Source of the DNA: Rikenellaceae bacterium
GTDB lineage: Bacteria > Bacteroidota > Bacteroidia > Bacteroidales > UBA932
NCBI GenBank assembly: GCA_022771245.1
Contig: JALFCH010000091.1
Coordinates: 1-40,209 of the forward strand
Reading direction: 5' to 3'
Length of the DNA stretch: 40,209 nucleotides
In this document: one piece after another, positions 32,483 to 39,653 of the stretch
How the letters are laid out: every line of letters begins with the position of its first letter
Position numbering within the stretch: the stretch's first letter is position 1
Made by a program: the position numbers and the translations under genes
The notes under the pieces: generated by a model
The model's database searches: none
The model's input: the letters and a program-made list of their open reading frames with translations, nothing else
Told to the model about the DNA's origin: nothing

Positions 32483-33166
32483 ATGAAAGGAAAAAATGTA
32501 TCGGTTTCCTTTATGCTATTGGGAATCGTGTTCTGTGTCTGCCTGATTTTAGGCAATCTTCTCGCTGTAAAACAGATTGAATTCGGTAAGATCAACCTTA
32601 CCTGCGGTATTCTGATTTTCCCTGTGTCTTACATCATAAATGACTGTATAGCAGAGGTTTGGGGATTCAAGAAGGCGCGTCTGGTCATATGGACGGGATT
32701 CGTGATGAATTTCTTTTTCGTGGCTATGTGCGCCCTTGCCGACTGGATTCCTGGAGCCCCTTACTGGACAATGGACGAGGGCTTCCACCAGATTTTCGGA
32801 CTTGCACCACGTGTGGCTGCGGCTTCCTTTGTGGCCTTTCTCGTGGGCTCCTTCTCCAACGCATACATAATGTCCAGGATGAAGGTGGCAAGCGCGGGAA
32901 GGCATTTCACCTTGAGGGCTGTGGTTTCCACTCTGGTGGGGGAGAGCCTGGATTCGATGATTTTCTTCCCCGTGGCTTTGGGCGGAATTGTACCGGCAGG
33001 CAATCTTGCCCTTCTGGTGTTGTCCCAGGCTGTATTCAAGACTCTCTACGAGTTCCTGGTGCTGCCTCTGACCACCTGGGTCGTAGCTCGGGTAAAAGAG
33101 CGCGAAGGAGAGGACGTTTTCGACAGGAATATTTCGTATAATATATTCAAGGTATCTGATTTATAA
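32483..33166 (+). CDS. Queuosine precursor transporter, YhhQ/VUT family
   Basis: Membrane protein of 227 aa with about six hydrophobic segments and the YhhQ/COG1738 marks [33 protein letters not shown] and the C-terminal [19 protein letters not shown] and [19 protein letters not shown]. Members import queuosine precursors such as preQ0 or preQ1. The gene is one base ahead of queF, which acts on preQ0, so the pair supports salvage of preQ0 followed by reduction to preQ1. No queC, queD or queE genes are seen in the window. Confidence 0.88.
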   Translation: MKGKNVSVSFMLLGIVFCVCLILGNLLAVKQIEFGKINLTCGILIFPVSYIINDCIAEVWGFKKARLVIWTGFVMNFFFVAMCALADWIPGAPYWTMDEGFHQIFGLAPRVAAASFVAFLVGSFSNAYIMSRMKVASAGRHFTLRAVVSTLVGESLDSMIFFPVALGGIVPAGNLALLVLSQAVFKTLYEFLVLPLTTWVVARVKEREGEDVFDRNISYNIFKVSDL

Positions 33167-33167
33167 T

Positions 33168-33632
33168 ATGGCAGAAGGAAGAGAAATGGAGGGCCTTCAG
33201 GCTCTCGGCGCAAAGACAAAATACAGTCAGGACTATGACCCGTCGGTCTTGGAGACATTCATAAACAGGCATCAGGACAATGACTATTGGGTGCAGTTCA
33301 ATTGCCCGGAATTCACCAGTCTGTGTCCGATTACAGGGCAGCCGGATTTTGCCGAAATACGCATTTCCTATATCCCTGACGTGAAGATGGTGGAGTCCAA
33401 AAGCCTGAAACTCTATCTTTTCAGTTTCCGCAACCACGGAGATTTTCACGAGGACTGCGTGAACAAGATAATGAAGGACCTCATCCGTCTGATGGATCCC
33501 AAGTATATCGAGGTTACGGGTATATTTACCCCGAGAGGCGGCATTTCCATCTATCCTTATGCAAACTACGGCCGTCCGGGTACCAAGTACGAAGAAATGG
33601 CCACTCAGCGTCTTGTGAACAGGGTTATGTAA
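33168..33632 (+). CDS. queF: NADPH-dependent 7-cyano-7-deazaguanine reductase
   Basis: Reduces preQ0 to preQ1 for queuosine modification of tRNA. Short YkvM-type QueF of 154 aa with the catalytic cysteine C53 in [13 protein letters not shown], the aspartate D60, and the family NADPH signature E76-S-K-S-L-K-L-Y. [12 protein letters not shown] and [18 protein letters not shown] complete the fold. The start is one base after the transporter stop. A weak hairpin and short T run follow at 33640-33673. Confidence 0.95.
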   Translation: MAEGREMEGLQALGAKTKYSQDYDPSVLETFINRHQDNDYWVQFNCPEFTSLCPITGQPDFAEIRISYIPDVKMVESKSLKLYLFSFRNHGDFHEDCVNKIMKDLIRLMDPKYIEVTGIFTPRGGISIYPYANYGRPGTKYEEMATQRLVNRVM

Positions 33633-33639
33633 CAGTGAA

Positions 33640-33673
33640 CAGGCAGAATTGGCTCTAGGCCTGACAAGTTTTT
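33640..33673 (+). terminator. Possible weak terminator after queF
   Basis: CAGGC (33640-33644) and GCCTG (33659-33663) pair around a 14-base loop, followed by ACAAGTTTTT. The stem is only five pairs, so support is limited. Confidence 0.3.
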
Positions 33674-33686
33674 GGGGGATGTGTCG

Positions 33687-33706
33687 GATATATTGTTCAA
33701 CATATC
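33687..33706. promoter_or_regulatory. Candidate operator between the promoter elements of the antiporter gene
   Basis: GATAT-a-TTG-tt-CAA-c-ATATC is a 20-base inverted repeat with one mismatched pair. It ends 12 bases before the -7 box (33719-33726) and contains the only TTG near the -33 position, a classic place for a dimeric repressor to block RNA polymerase. Confidence 0.45.
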
Positions 33707-33718
33707 TCCCAATTTTTA

Positions 33719-33726
33719 TATCTTTG
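33719..33726 (+). promoter_or_regulatory. -7 box for the antiporter gene
   Basis: TATCTTTG fits TAnnTTTG; the nearest TTG (33693-33695) is 23 bases upstream, longer than ideal. A GGGC-TAT-GCCC hairpin with five T follows at 33740-33755, before the ATG at 33767. Confidence 0.55.
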
Positions 33727-33766
33727 CAAATCATTCACCGGGCTATGCCCTTTTTGGACTACACTG

Positions 33767-34954
33767 ATGAAAAAAGTTCTATCCTTTTCAGTCTTTCTCC
33801 TGCTTGGACTCATTGTGTCCCAGTTCCTTCCTTCATTTGCAGGAGAACATTTCCATACCGTGAAGACGGTCACCGATTCGCTCCTGTATGTCTGCCTTGC
33901 CTTCATTATGATCAATGTCGGTAGGGACTTTGAAGTGGACAAGAAACGCTGGAAATCCTATGCCAAAGACTATCTCGTGGCTATGATTGCCGCAGCAATG
34001 CCGTGGTTGCTCATAGCTCTCTACTACATTTTCGTGCTCTTCCCAAGTACTCAGTGGGGAAACGGAGAATTGTGGAAGGAGACCCTGTTGCTCAGCCGTT
34101 TTGCCGCACCGACCTCAGCCGGAATCCTTTTCACTATGCTGGCCGCACTCAAACTCAAGTCCAGCTGGATGTACAAGAAAATCCAGGTACTTGCCATATT
34201 TGACGACCTGGACACCATCCTGCTTATGATTCCGTTGCAGATTGCGATGATAGGGATGAAGTGGCAGATGGCTGCGATACTGATTGTGGTAATCGCCCTG
34301 ATTGTTTTCGGATGGAAAAAGATGGACCACTACAAGATGAAACAGGACTGGAAAGCCATTCTCATCTATTCCGTACTTGTGATAGTCTTCACCCAGGGTG
34401 TTTATCAGATTACCGAATACTATCTCGGTGAGCACGAAGGAATTCACATCGAGGTGCTGCTGCCTGCCTTCATACTTGGAGTTGTGATGAAGACCAGACA
34501 TATCGACAGCAAGGTGGAGGAAAATGTGGCAACAGGCATTTCCTATATCTTCATGTTCCTGGTTGGAGTGAGTATGCCTCAGTTCATAGGCGTGGATATG
34601 TCAGCAATGGCCGGCGGTGAGCATAACCTTGTGGGTTCCCTGCCGATGATGTCCTGGGGAACCATTGCCTTCCACGTGGTTATGGTCTCCCTGTTGTCCA
34701 ATATAGGAAAACTGATGCCTTTGGCCTTCTACCGCGACCGTAAATTCAGCGAGAGACTGGCTCTTTCAGTGGGAATGTTCACAAGGGGAGAGGTCGGAGC
34801 CGGTGTGATTTTCATCGCACTCAGCTATGGCCTTGGAGGACCTTTGCTGCTGATTTCGGTGCTCACAATTGTGCTCAACCTCATTCTGACCGGAGGCTTC
34901 GTGTTGATAGTCAAGAAATTGGCTTTGAAGACCTATAAGCAGGACGAAGACTAA
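33767..34954 (+). CDS. Cation:proton antiporter (CPA-type, Na+/H+ exchanger)
   Basis: Membrane protein of 395 aa with about ten to twelve hydrophobic segments. Suggestive family marks are FIMINVGRDFEVD, LSRFAAPTSAGILFTMLAALKL, IFDDLDTILLMIP (paired acidic residues in a membrane segment) and SVGMFTRGEVGAGVIFIALSYGLGG near the C terminus, as in CPA2/NhaP-like exchangers. The ion is inferred as Na+ or K+. It probably forms its own transcript, given the promoter and palindrome upstream. It is unrelated to the NhaC-type antiporter at 15556. Its stop overlaps the convergent gene by four bases. Confidence 0.82.
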   Translation: MKKVLSFSVFLLLGLIVSQFLPSFAGEHFHTVKTVTDSLLYVCLAFIMINVGRDFEVDKKRWKSYAKDYLVAMIAAAMPWLLIALYYIFVLFPSTQWGNGELWKETLLLSRFAAPTSAGILFTMLAALKLKSSWMYKKIQVLAIFDDLDTILLMIPLQIAMIGMKWQMAAILIVVIALIVFGWKKMDHYKMKQDWKAILIYSVLVIVFTQGVYQITEYYLGEHEGIHIEVLLPAFILGVVMKTRHIDSKVEENVATGISYIFMFLVGVSMPQFIGVDMSAMAGGEHNLVGSLPMMSWGTIAFHVVMVSLLSNIGKLMPLAFYRDRKFSERLALSVGMFTRGEVGAGVIFIALSYGLGGPLLLISVLTIVLNLILTGGFVLIVKKLALKTYKQDED

Positions 34955-36096
34955 TTGACATATCTGATTGAGCAGTCGATGGCGATATAGGGATTGAAAT
35001 CTTCGCCCAGGTGCGCCTCGAGGACCTTGATGCTGCGCTCTTTTGTGGCCTTGTTGAGTTGCTTGATATTCTTGATTTCCTCAATGAATCCCGGAATCTG
35101 GTCCGCCCGCACCATCGTGAGGGCCGGTTTCAGCACGCAGGACACAGGCATATAGACTCCATTCCCCCTGTCCCGGGCTTCGCAGCGTATCACTTCGCCT
35201 TCCTTTGAGAACAACTGGGCTTTGAGTATGCCCCAGTCGTCTTCAACTATATGAACTTCCGCACGCACTCTGGAATCCTGCCATTGGATCACGTCCACCA
35301 GCTTGTCCCCATATTCGTAGGTGCCCGCGTGGGTGAACTTGTGCTTGTTGGAGAAATTTTCTCCCCAGGACGTGGCTGTGCTGTAGAGAATGTCGAAGAG
35401 GTCTATGAGACTGAAAACATCCAGGATATTTTTCTGGACCTTGGGAGGGAGGTCGTGACCGGACAGCAGTTTCTTGTTGTAGTCTGTGGTTTTTCCTCGG
35501 CGTACAACCCTGTCCAGGCGTGCTGAGGCCGAGAATTCATCTTCTTCGAGGCAGTAGCGCACCAGGGGACCGAAGCCTTTCATTGTGGCCACGAACTTCA
35601 CCATACCGGTCATTATTCCGGGCATCACTCCCGCCACCATAGGGATTTCGTGGGTGGCCAGATTGTAGCTGATTTCGCATTGGTAGTCGGACTTCTTCTC
35701 CTTGTTTTCCCGGCTCTGCCGCCACAGTCTTGAAAGTATGTATTCGGACGAGGTCATACCCTCCGGTGTCACAAAGGCTGATGTGAGCATAAGTACCTGC
35801 GGGTCAAGGATTATGTCTCCGAGGTCTATGTCGTATCTGGTGTCCACGTCCAGGAAGAGAGTTGTGTATCCTATCCTGGAAATTTCGAGTTTTACGGTTC
35901 CGTAAACATTTATTTCTATGCTGAAATACCCGTTTTCGTCGCTCTGGGTGCCCAAACCCTCATCTTTGCTGTACACCATCACATAATCTCCGGGCACAAC
36001 AGTCGTGTCTCGGAGGAATACTCTTCCGGTCACATTGCCCGCAACCGAAACGATGCAGATCAGCATCAGAGTCCAAAACAGTGCAAATCTTTTCAT
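34951..36096 (-). CDS. Exported protein with carboxypeptidase-regulatory-like N-terminal domain
   Basis: The 381-aa product starts with a Sec signal peptide (MKRFALFWTLMLICIVSVAG), with cleavage near residue 20. Residues about 21-95 (GNVTGRVFLRDTTVVPGDYVMVYSKDEGLGTQSDENGYFSIEI, then ISRIGYTTLFLDV) form the beta-sandwich seen in CarboxypepD_reg-like domains common in Bacteroidota envelope proteins. The rest has no domain I recognise; it is not long enough for a TonB-dependent receptor barrel. Location is probably periplasm or outer membrane. Function unknown. It is divergent from rpmE; no convincing TAnnTTTG box was found on its strand. Confidence 0.75.
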   Translation of the reverse strand: MKRFALFWTLMLICIVSVAGNVTGRVFLRDTTVVPGDYVMVYSKDEGLGTQSDENGYFSIEINVYGTVKLEISRIGYTTLFLDVDTRYDIDLGDIILDPQVLMLTSAFVTPEGMTSSEYILSRLWRQSRENKEKKSDYQCEISYNLATHEIPMVAGVMPGIMTGMVKFVATMKGFGPLVRYCLEEDEFSASARLDRVVRRGKTTDYNKKLLSGHDLPPKVQKNILDVFSLIDLFDILYSTATSWGENFSNKHKFTHAGTYEYGDKLVDVIQWQDSRVRAEVHIVEDDWGILKAQLFSKEGEVIRCEARDRGNGVYMPVSCVLKPALTMVRADQIPGFIEEIKNIKQLNKATKERSIKVLEAHLGEDFNPYIAIDCSIRYVN

Positions 36097-36136
36097 AACA
36101 AGAGAATCCCTTTCAGCAAATATTGTGCAAATATGA

Positions 36137-36166
36137 TTGCGTATTCAGAAATTATTGCTATATTTG
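36137..36166 (+). promoter_or_regulatory. Promoter of rpmE
   Basis: TTG at 36137-36139, a 19-base spacer and TATATTTG at 36159-36166. A perfect CCTTTT-GGA-AAAAGG hairpin follows at 36171-36185, leaving a leader of about 50 bases. Confidence 0.7.
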
Positions 36167-36218
36167 CAGTCCTTTTGGAAAAAGGGAAATATTAATACGA
36201 AATTAAATTTTTTAAGCA

Positions 36219-36470
36219 ATGAAAAAAGGAATTCATCCCGAAACCTACCGTCTTGTAGCTTTCAAGGATATGTCAAATGATCAGGTCTTCATTACAAGAT
36301 CTTGCGCAAACACTCGCGAAACAATCGAAATCGAGGGAGTTGAGTACCCAGTGGTAAAGGTCGAAATCTCCAACACCTCACATCCGTTCTACACTGGCAA
36401 GATGAAGCTCGTCGATACTGCAGGACGCGTCGACAAATTCTACCAGAGGTACGCCAACAAGAAGAAATAG
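36219..36470 (+). CDS. rpmE: 50S ribosomal protein L31, type B
   Basis: [21 protein letters not shown] is the type B L31 start and the 83-aa length fits. The zinc-binding cysteines of type A L31 are missing; only one cysteine is present (RSCAN), so this is the zinc-independent form. The C-terminal [24 protein letters not shown] is conserved. It is monocistronic by appearance, with its own promoter and a strong intrinsic terminator 26 bases after the stop. Confidence 0.95.
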   Translation: MKKGIHPETYRLVAFKDMSNDQVFITRSCANTRETIEIEGVEYPVVKVEISNTSHPFYTGKMKLVDTAGRVDKFYQRYANKKK

Positions 36471-36496
36471 TCCATACACTATATCAAGTCGAGTAT

Positions 36497-36535
36497 GGTC
36501 GGGATTTTTGCGTGAGCTGTCCCGACCTTTTTTTT
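36497..36535 (+). terminator. Strong intrinsic terminator after rpmE
   Basis: GGTCGGGA (36497-36504) and TCCCGACC (36520-36527) form an eight-pair GC-rich stem with a 15-base loop, followed by eight T. It lies between rpmE and asnB. Confidence 0.9.
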
Positions 36536-36570
36536 AATCCTCAAACAATAACCTGCAATACTTATACCCT

Positions 36571-38235
36571 ATGTGCGGATTTACAGCAATTTACGGAATG
36601 AAGGATTCTTCAGTTGACTGGAGGACCAAGGCTTTGAAAATGTCAGCGAAAATCAGGCACCGAGGACCGGATTGGAGCGGTGTATTTGCAGATGAGAATT
36701 GTATTCTTGCGCACGAGAGGCTCGCTATTGTGGACCCTCTGTCAGGAGGCCAGCCTCTATATTCTCCGGATCGCAGGAAAGTATTGGCTGTAAACGGGGA
36801 GATTTACAATCATAAATCCATCAGGAAGGCCCTTGCAGGGGAGTATGAGTTCCAGACCGACTCGGATTGCGAGGTGATTCTGGCCCTCTATGAGAAGAAG
36901 GGGCGTGATTTTCTGGAGGATTTGAACGGTATCTATGCCTTCGCGCTCTACGATATGGACAAGAACGAGTTGTTCGTGGCCAGAGACAGCATAGGGGTTA
37001 TTCCTCTCTATATAGGGCACGATGCAGACGGAACAGTTTACCTGGGCAGTGAACTGAAAGCCCTGGAAGGCTTCTGCGATGAGTATGAACCATTCCTTCC
37101 CGGACACAGCTGGTGGAGCGGGGACAGACAGATGAAACGCTGGTACATCCGCGACTGGTTTGAATACGATGCAGTGAAGGACAATGGGGCGAGTGCCGCT
37201 GATGTGCGGGAGGCTTTGGAGGCGGCTGTCAAGAGGCAACTGATGTCTGACGTGCCTTACGGCGTGCTTCTGAGCGGGGGACTTGATTCTTCCATCATAT
37301 CTGCTGTTGTGGCCCGCTGTGCCCAGAAAAGGGTGGAGGACGACAGCAGGACCCAGGCCTGGTGGCCGCGTCTGCACAGTTTTGCCGTGGGCCTGAAGGG
37401 TGCTCCGGACCTTGTCAAGGCTCAGGAGATGGCAGATTTTCTCGGTACTGTCCACCACGAGGTTCACTATACGGTGCAGGAAGGTCTGGATGCCATAAGA
37501 GATGTTATCTATTACATTGAGACTTACGATGTTACGACTGTACGCGCATCCACTCCCATGTATCTGCTCGCCAGAGTCATCAAATCTATGGGAATCAAGA
37601 TGGTGCTGAGCGGAGAGGGCTCCGACGAGATTTTCGGCGGTTATCTCTATTTCCACAAGGCGCCCACTGCCAAGGATTTCCACGAAGAGACAGTGCGCAA
37701 AATCGGCAAACTTTATCTCTATGACTGTCTGCGTGCCAACAAATCGCTTGCAGCCTGGGGCGTGGAGGGCAGGGTGCCTTTCCTGGACAAGGAATTTATG
37801 GACGTGGCTATGAGGCTTAATCCTGCAGCCAAGATGTGCCCTGGAAACACTATGGAAAAGAAGATTCTGCGCGAGGCTTTCGAGGATCTGCTGCCGGCAT
37901 CGGTGGCCTGGAGGCAGAAGGAGCAGTTCTCCGACGGTGTGGGCTACAATTGGATTGACTCCCTGAAGGCCGTTGCGGAGGCTTCGGTAACTGACGGGCA
38001 GATGGCTGCAGCTGCTGAGAGGTTCCCGATCAACACTCCTATGAACAAGGAGGAATATTGCTATCGCAGCATATTTGAAGAGCATTTCCCGAGTGAGTCA
38101 GCGGCACGCAGTGTGCCGAGTGTGCCGAGTGTGGCCTGCTCCACTGCGGTGGCTCTGGAATGGGATGCGGCTTTCAAGAATCTCAATGACCCAAGCGGAC
38201 GGGCCGTGGCAGGGGTTCATAACGAGGCTTATTGA
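36571..38235 (+). CDS. asnB: Asparagine synthase B (glutamine-hydrolysing)
   Basis: ATP-dependent amidation of aspartate with glutamine as nitrogen donor. The N-terminal glutaminase domain begins M-C, giving the catalytic N-terminal cysteine (C2), with HRGPDWSG, VNGEIYNH and the DSDCEVI loop. The synthetase domain has the PPi-loop LSGGLDSS at about residues 229-236 and SGEGSDEIFGGYLYFHKAP. The length of 554 aa is normal. A short SVPSVPSV repeat is visible near the C terminus. The ATG at 36571 is fixed by the need for Cys2. The rpmE terminator lies 35 bases upstream and no TAnnTTTG box is visible between them. Its stop overlaps the nth stop region by seven bases. Confidence 0.95.
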   Translation: MCGFTAIYGMKDSSVDWRTKALKMSAKIRHRGPDWSGVFADENCILAHERLAIVDPLSGGQPLYSPDRRKVLAVNGEIYNHKSIRKALAGEYEFQTDSDCEVILALYEKKGRDFLEDLNGIYAFALYDMDKNELFVARDSIGVIPLYIGHDADGTVYLGSELKALEGFCDEYEPFLPGHSWWSGDRQMKRWYIRDWFEYDAVKDNGASAADVREALEAAVKRQLMSDVPYGVLLSGGLDSSIISAVVARCAQKRVEDDSRTQAWWPRLHSFAVGLKGAPDLVKAQEMADFLGTVHHEVHYTVQEGLDAIRDVIYYIETYDVTTVRASTPMYLLARVIKSMGIKMVLSGEGSDEIFGGYLYFHKAPTAKDFHEETVRKIGKLYLYDCLRANKSLAAWGVEGRVPFLDKEFMDVAMRLNPAAKMCPGNTMEKKILREAFEDLLPASVAWRQKEQFSDGVGYNWIDSLKAVAEASVTDGQMAAAAERFPINTPMNKEEYCYRSIFEEHFPSESAARSVPSVPSVACSTAVALEWDAAFKNLNDPSGRAVAGVHNEAY

Positions 38236-38873
38236 TTTTCGGATGCCTGGTTGTAGCTTGCACAAAAATCAGTGATGGGACATTCCGCACATTTGGGATT
38301 GCGTGCGGTGCAGATATAGCGCCCGTGGAGGAGAAGCCAGTGATGGGCATCAGCCCTCTTTTCCGCCGGAATATGTCCTGTAAGGTCTCTGCAGACAGCT
38401 TCGACTGTTGTTCCACGGGAAAGTCCTATGCGTCGGGAGACCCTGAATACGTGAGTGTCCACGGCAATTACAGGTTTGCCGTAAATTATGGCTGCAACAA
38501 CGTTGGCAGTTTTGCGTCCCACTCCGGGCAGTTTTACAAGTTCATCCGGGTCGGAAGGCACCTCACTATTGAAATCACTCACCAGCATTGCTGCCATAGC
38601 GATTATGTGACGGCTTTTGCTGTTGGGGTAAGAAACGGACTTCACCAATTCATATACGTCTTCAAAACCGGCTTTTGCGAGCGAAGCGGCATCAGGATAT
38701 TTCCTGAAAAGGGCAGGGGTGACCGCATTTACCCTCTTGTCCGTACATTGAGCCGAAAGCATCACTGCCACAAGCAGTTGGAAAGGTGAACCGAAATTCA
38801 GCTCGCTTCCCACTTTCCCCATTTTTGCCTCCAGGGTACTCAGAACTGCATTATATCTTTCTCTGATTTTCAT
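38229..38873 (-). CDS. nth: Endonuclease III (DNA glycosylase/AP lyase)
   Basis: Base-excision repair enzyme for oxidised pyrimidines. Helix-hairpin-helix LPGVGRKTANVV contains the catalytic lysine K121; the catalytic aspartate is D139 in VDTHVFRV; the [4Fe-4S] ligands are C188, C195, C198 and C204 (spacing C-x6-C-x2-C-x5-C). With the start at 38873 the product is 214 aa, the normal length; this ATG overlaps the ftsE TGA (ATGA), so I prefer it to the tracked start at 38906. It is the second gene of the ftsE-nth unit. Confidence 0.95.
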   Translation of the reverse strand: MKIRERYNAVLSTLEAKMGKVGSELNFGSPFQLLVAVMLSAQCTDKRVNAVTPALFRKYPDAASLAKAGFEDVYELVKSVSYPNSKSRHIIAMAAMLVSDFNSEVPSDPDELVKLPGVGRKTANVVAAIIYGKPVIAVDTHVFRVSRRIGLSRGTTVEAVCRDLTGHIPAEKRADAHHWLLLHGRYICTARNPKCAECPITDFCASYNQASENQ

Positions 38874-39562
38874 AGACTTTCCCCGCAGTTTAGGCTTTCT
38901 CTGCAACTTTCATTTTCGCAAACGAGTACTCTTCCGGGATAGGCACTGCAAAGGTTCAGATTATGTGTAACCATCACCACGGCTGTACCCTTTTCCTTGT
39001 TAAGCCAGCTTAAAAGCTGCATAATTCCGTCGGCAGTCTCTGCATCCAGGTTTCCGGTAGGTTCATCGGCAAGGATAAGTTCGGGGCTGTTGAGCAGGGC
39101 TCTGGCTATGGCTATTCTCTGCTGTTCTCCGCCGGACAACTGGTGAGGCATTTTGTGGGCCTTTCGGGACATGCCCACGGAAGAAAGCACCTCCTCTATC
39201 CGTATGCTCCTGCCGGATTCCTCCTTCCAGCCTGTAGCCTCCAGCACGAAATTCAGGTTATCCTTTACGCTTCTGTCCATAAGCAACTGGAAATCCTGGA
39301 ACACCACCCCGATTTTCCGCCTCAGATAGGGGATCTCTTTCTCTTTGATTCCCCGCAGTTTGAAGCCGCATACATAACCTTCTCCTTTAAGCAGGCGATT
39401 CTCGGCTATGAGGGTCTTTATGATGGATGTTTTGCCTGTACCCACCTTGCCTGTCAAATACACGAATTCTCCGGTCTTGACTTCGAGGTCCAGATTGTAG
39501 ATGACCGTGGCTTCCCCGTTCATTATGTCGGCATTTTCAAGTCTTATAAGCGTATTTTCCAT
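38870..39562 (-). CDS. ftsE: FtsE-like ABC transporter ATPase
   Basis: Cytoplasmic ATPase that pairs with FtsX in cell division and cell-wall hydrolase control. Walker A is GKVGTGKT (38-45), the Q-loop is VVFQDFQLLMDRSVKDNL, signature LSGGEQQR, Walker B LILADEPTGNLD, switch MVTHN. The YLRRKIGVVFQDF stretch is typical of FtsE. Start at 39562 (MENTLIRLENADI) was chosen over the tracked 39586 by family N terminus, giving 230 aa. No ftsX gene is in the window, so it must lie elsewhere. The related LolD-type lipoprotein exporters are an alternative, less likely because of the VFQDFQLL pattern. Confidence 0.85.
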   Translation of the reverse strand: MENTLIRLENADIMNGEATVIYNLDLEVKTGEFVYLTGKVGTGKTSIIKTLIAENRLLKGEGYVCGFKLRGIKEKEIPYLRRKIGVVFQDFQLLMDRSVKDNLNFVLEATGWKEESGRSIRIEEVLSSVGMSRKAHKMPHQLSGGEQQRIAIARALLNSPELILADEPTGNLDAETADGIMQLLSWLNKEKGTAVVMVTHNLNLCSAYPGRVLVCENESCRESLNCGESL

Positions 39563-39580
39563 ATTCGATAACCAGAAAAA

Positions 39581-39600
39581 GTCCATAAACGACCATAAAC
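39581..39600. repeat. Two direct repeats in the ftsE leader
   Basis: GTCCATAAAC and GACCATAAAC stand directly side by side, a ten-base period (one helical turn), just inside the ftsE transcription start. This could be a protein-binding site or chance. Confidence 0.4.
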
Positions 39601-39603
39601 ATA

Positions 39604-39611
39604 CAAAGATA
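39604..39611 (-). promoter_or_regulatory. -7 box for ftsE-nth
   Basis: Reverse-strand TATCTTTG fits TAnnTTTG, 42 bases upstream of the ATG at 39562. No clear -33 box. Confidence 0.55.
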
Positions 39612-39626
39612 GTGAGAAAAATTAAG

Positions 39627-39634
39627 TAAATTTG
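39627..39634 (+). promoter_or_regulatory. -7 box for the TPR protein gene
   Basis: TAAATTTG fits TAnnTTTG. It lies only 16-19 bases before the ATG candidates at 39651 and 39654, so the mRNA leader would be very short. It is back to back with the ftsE box. Confidence 0.45.
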
Positions 39635-39653
39635 TAAAATTTTCGGAACTATG

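Noticed and set aside
36757-38085. 442-aa reverse ORF
   Set aside because: Lies wholly opposite asnB, a full-length recognisable enzyme; the translation is His/Leu-rich and lacks domain motifs. Shadow ORF.
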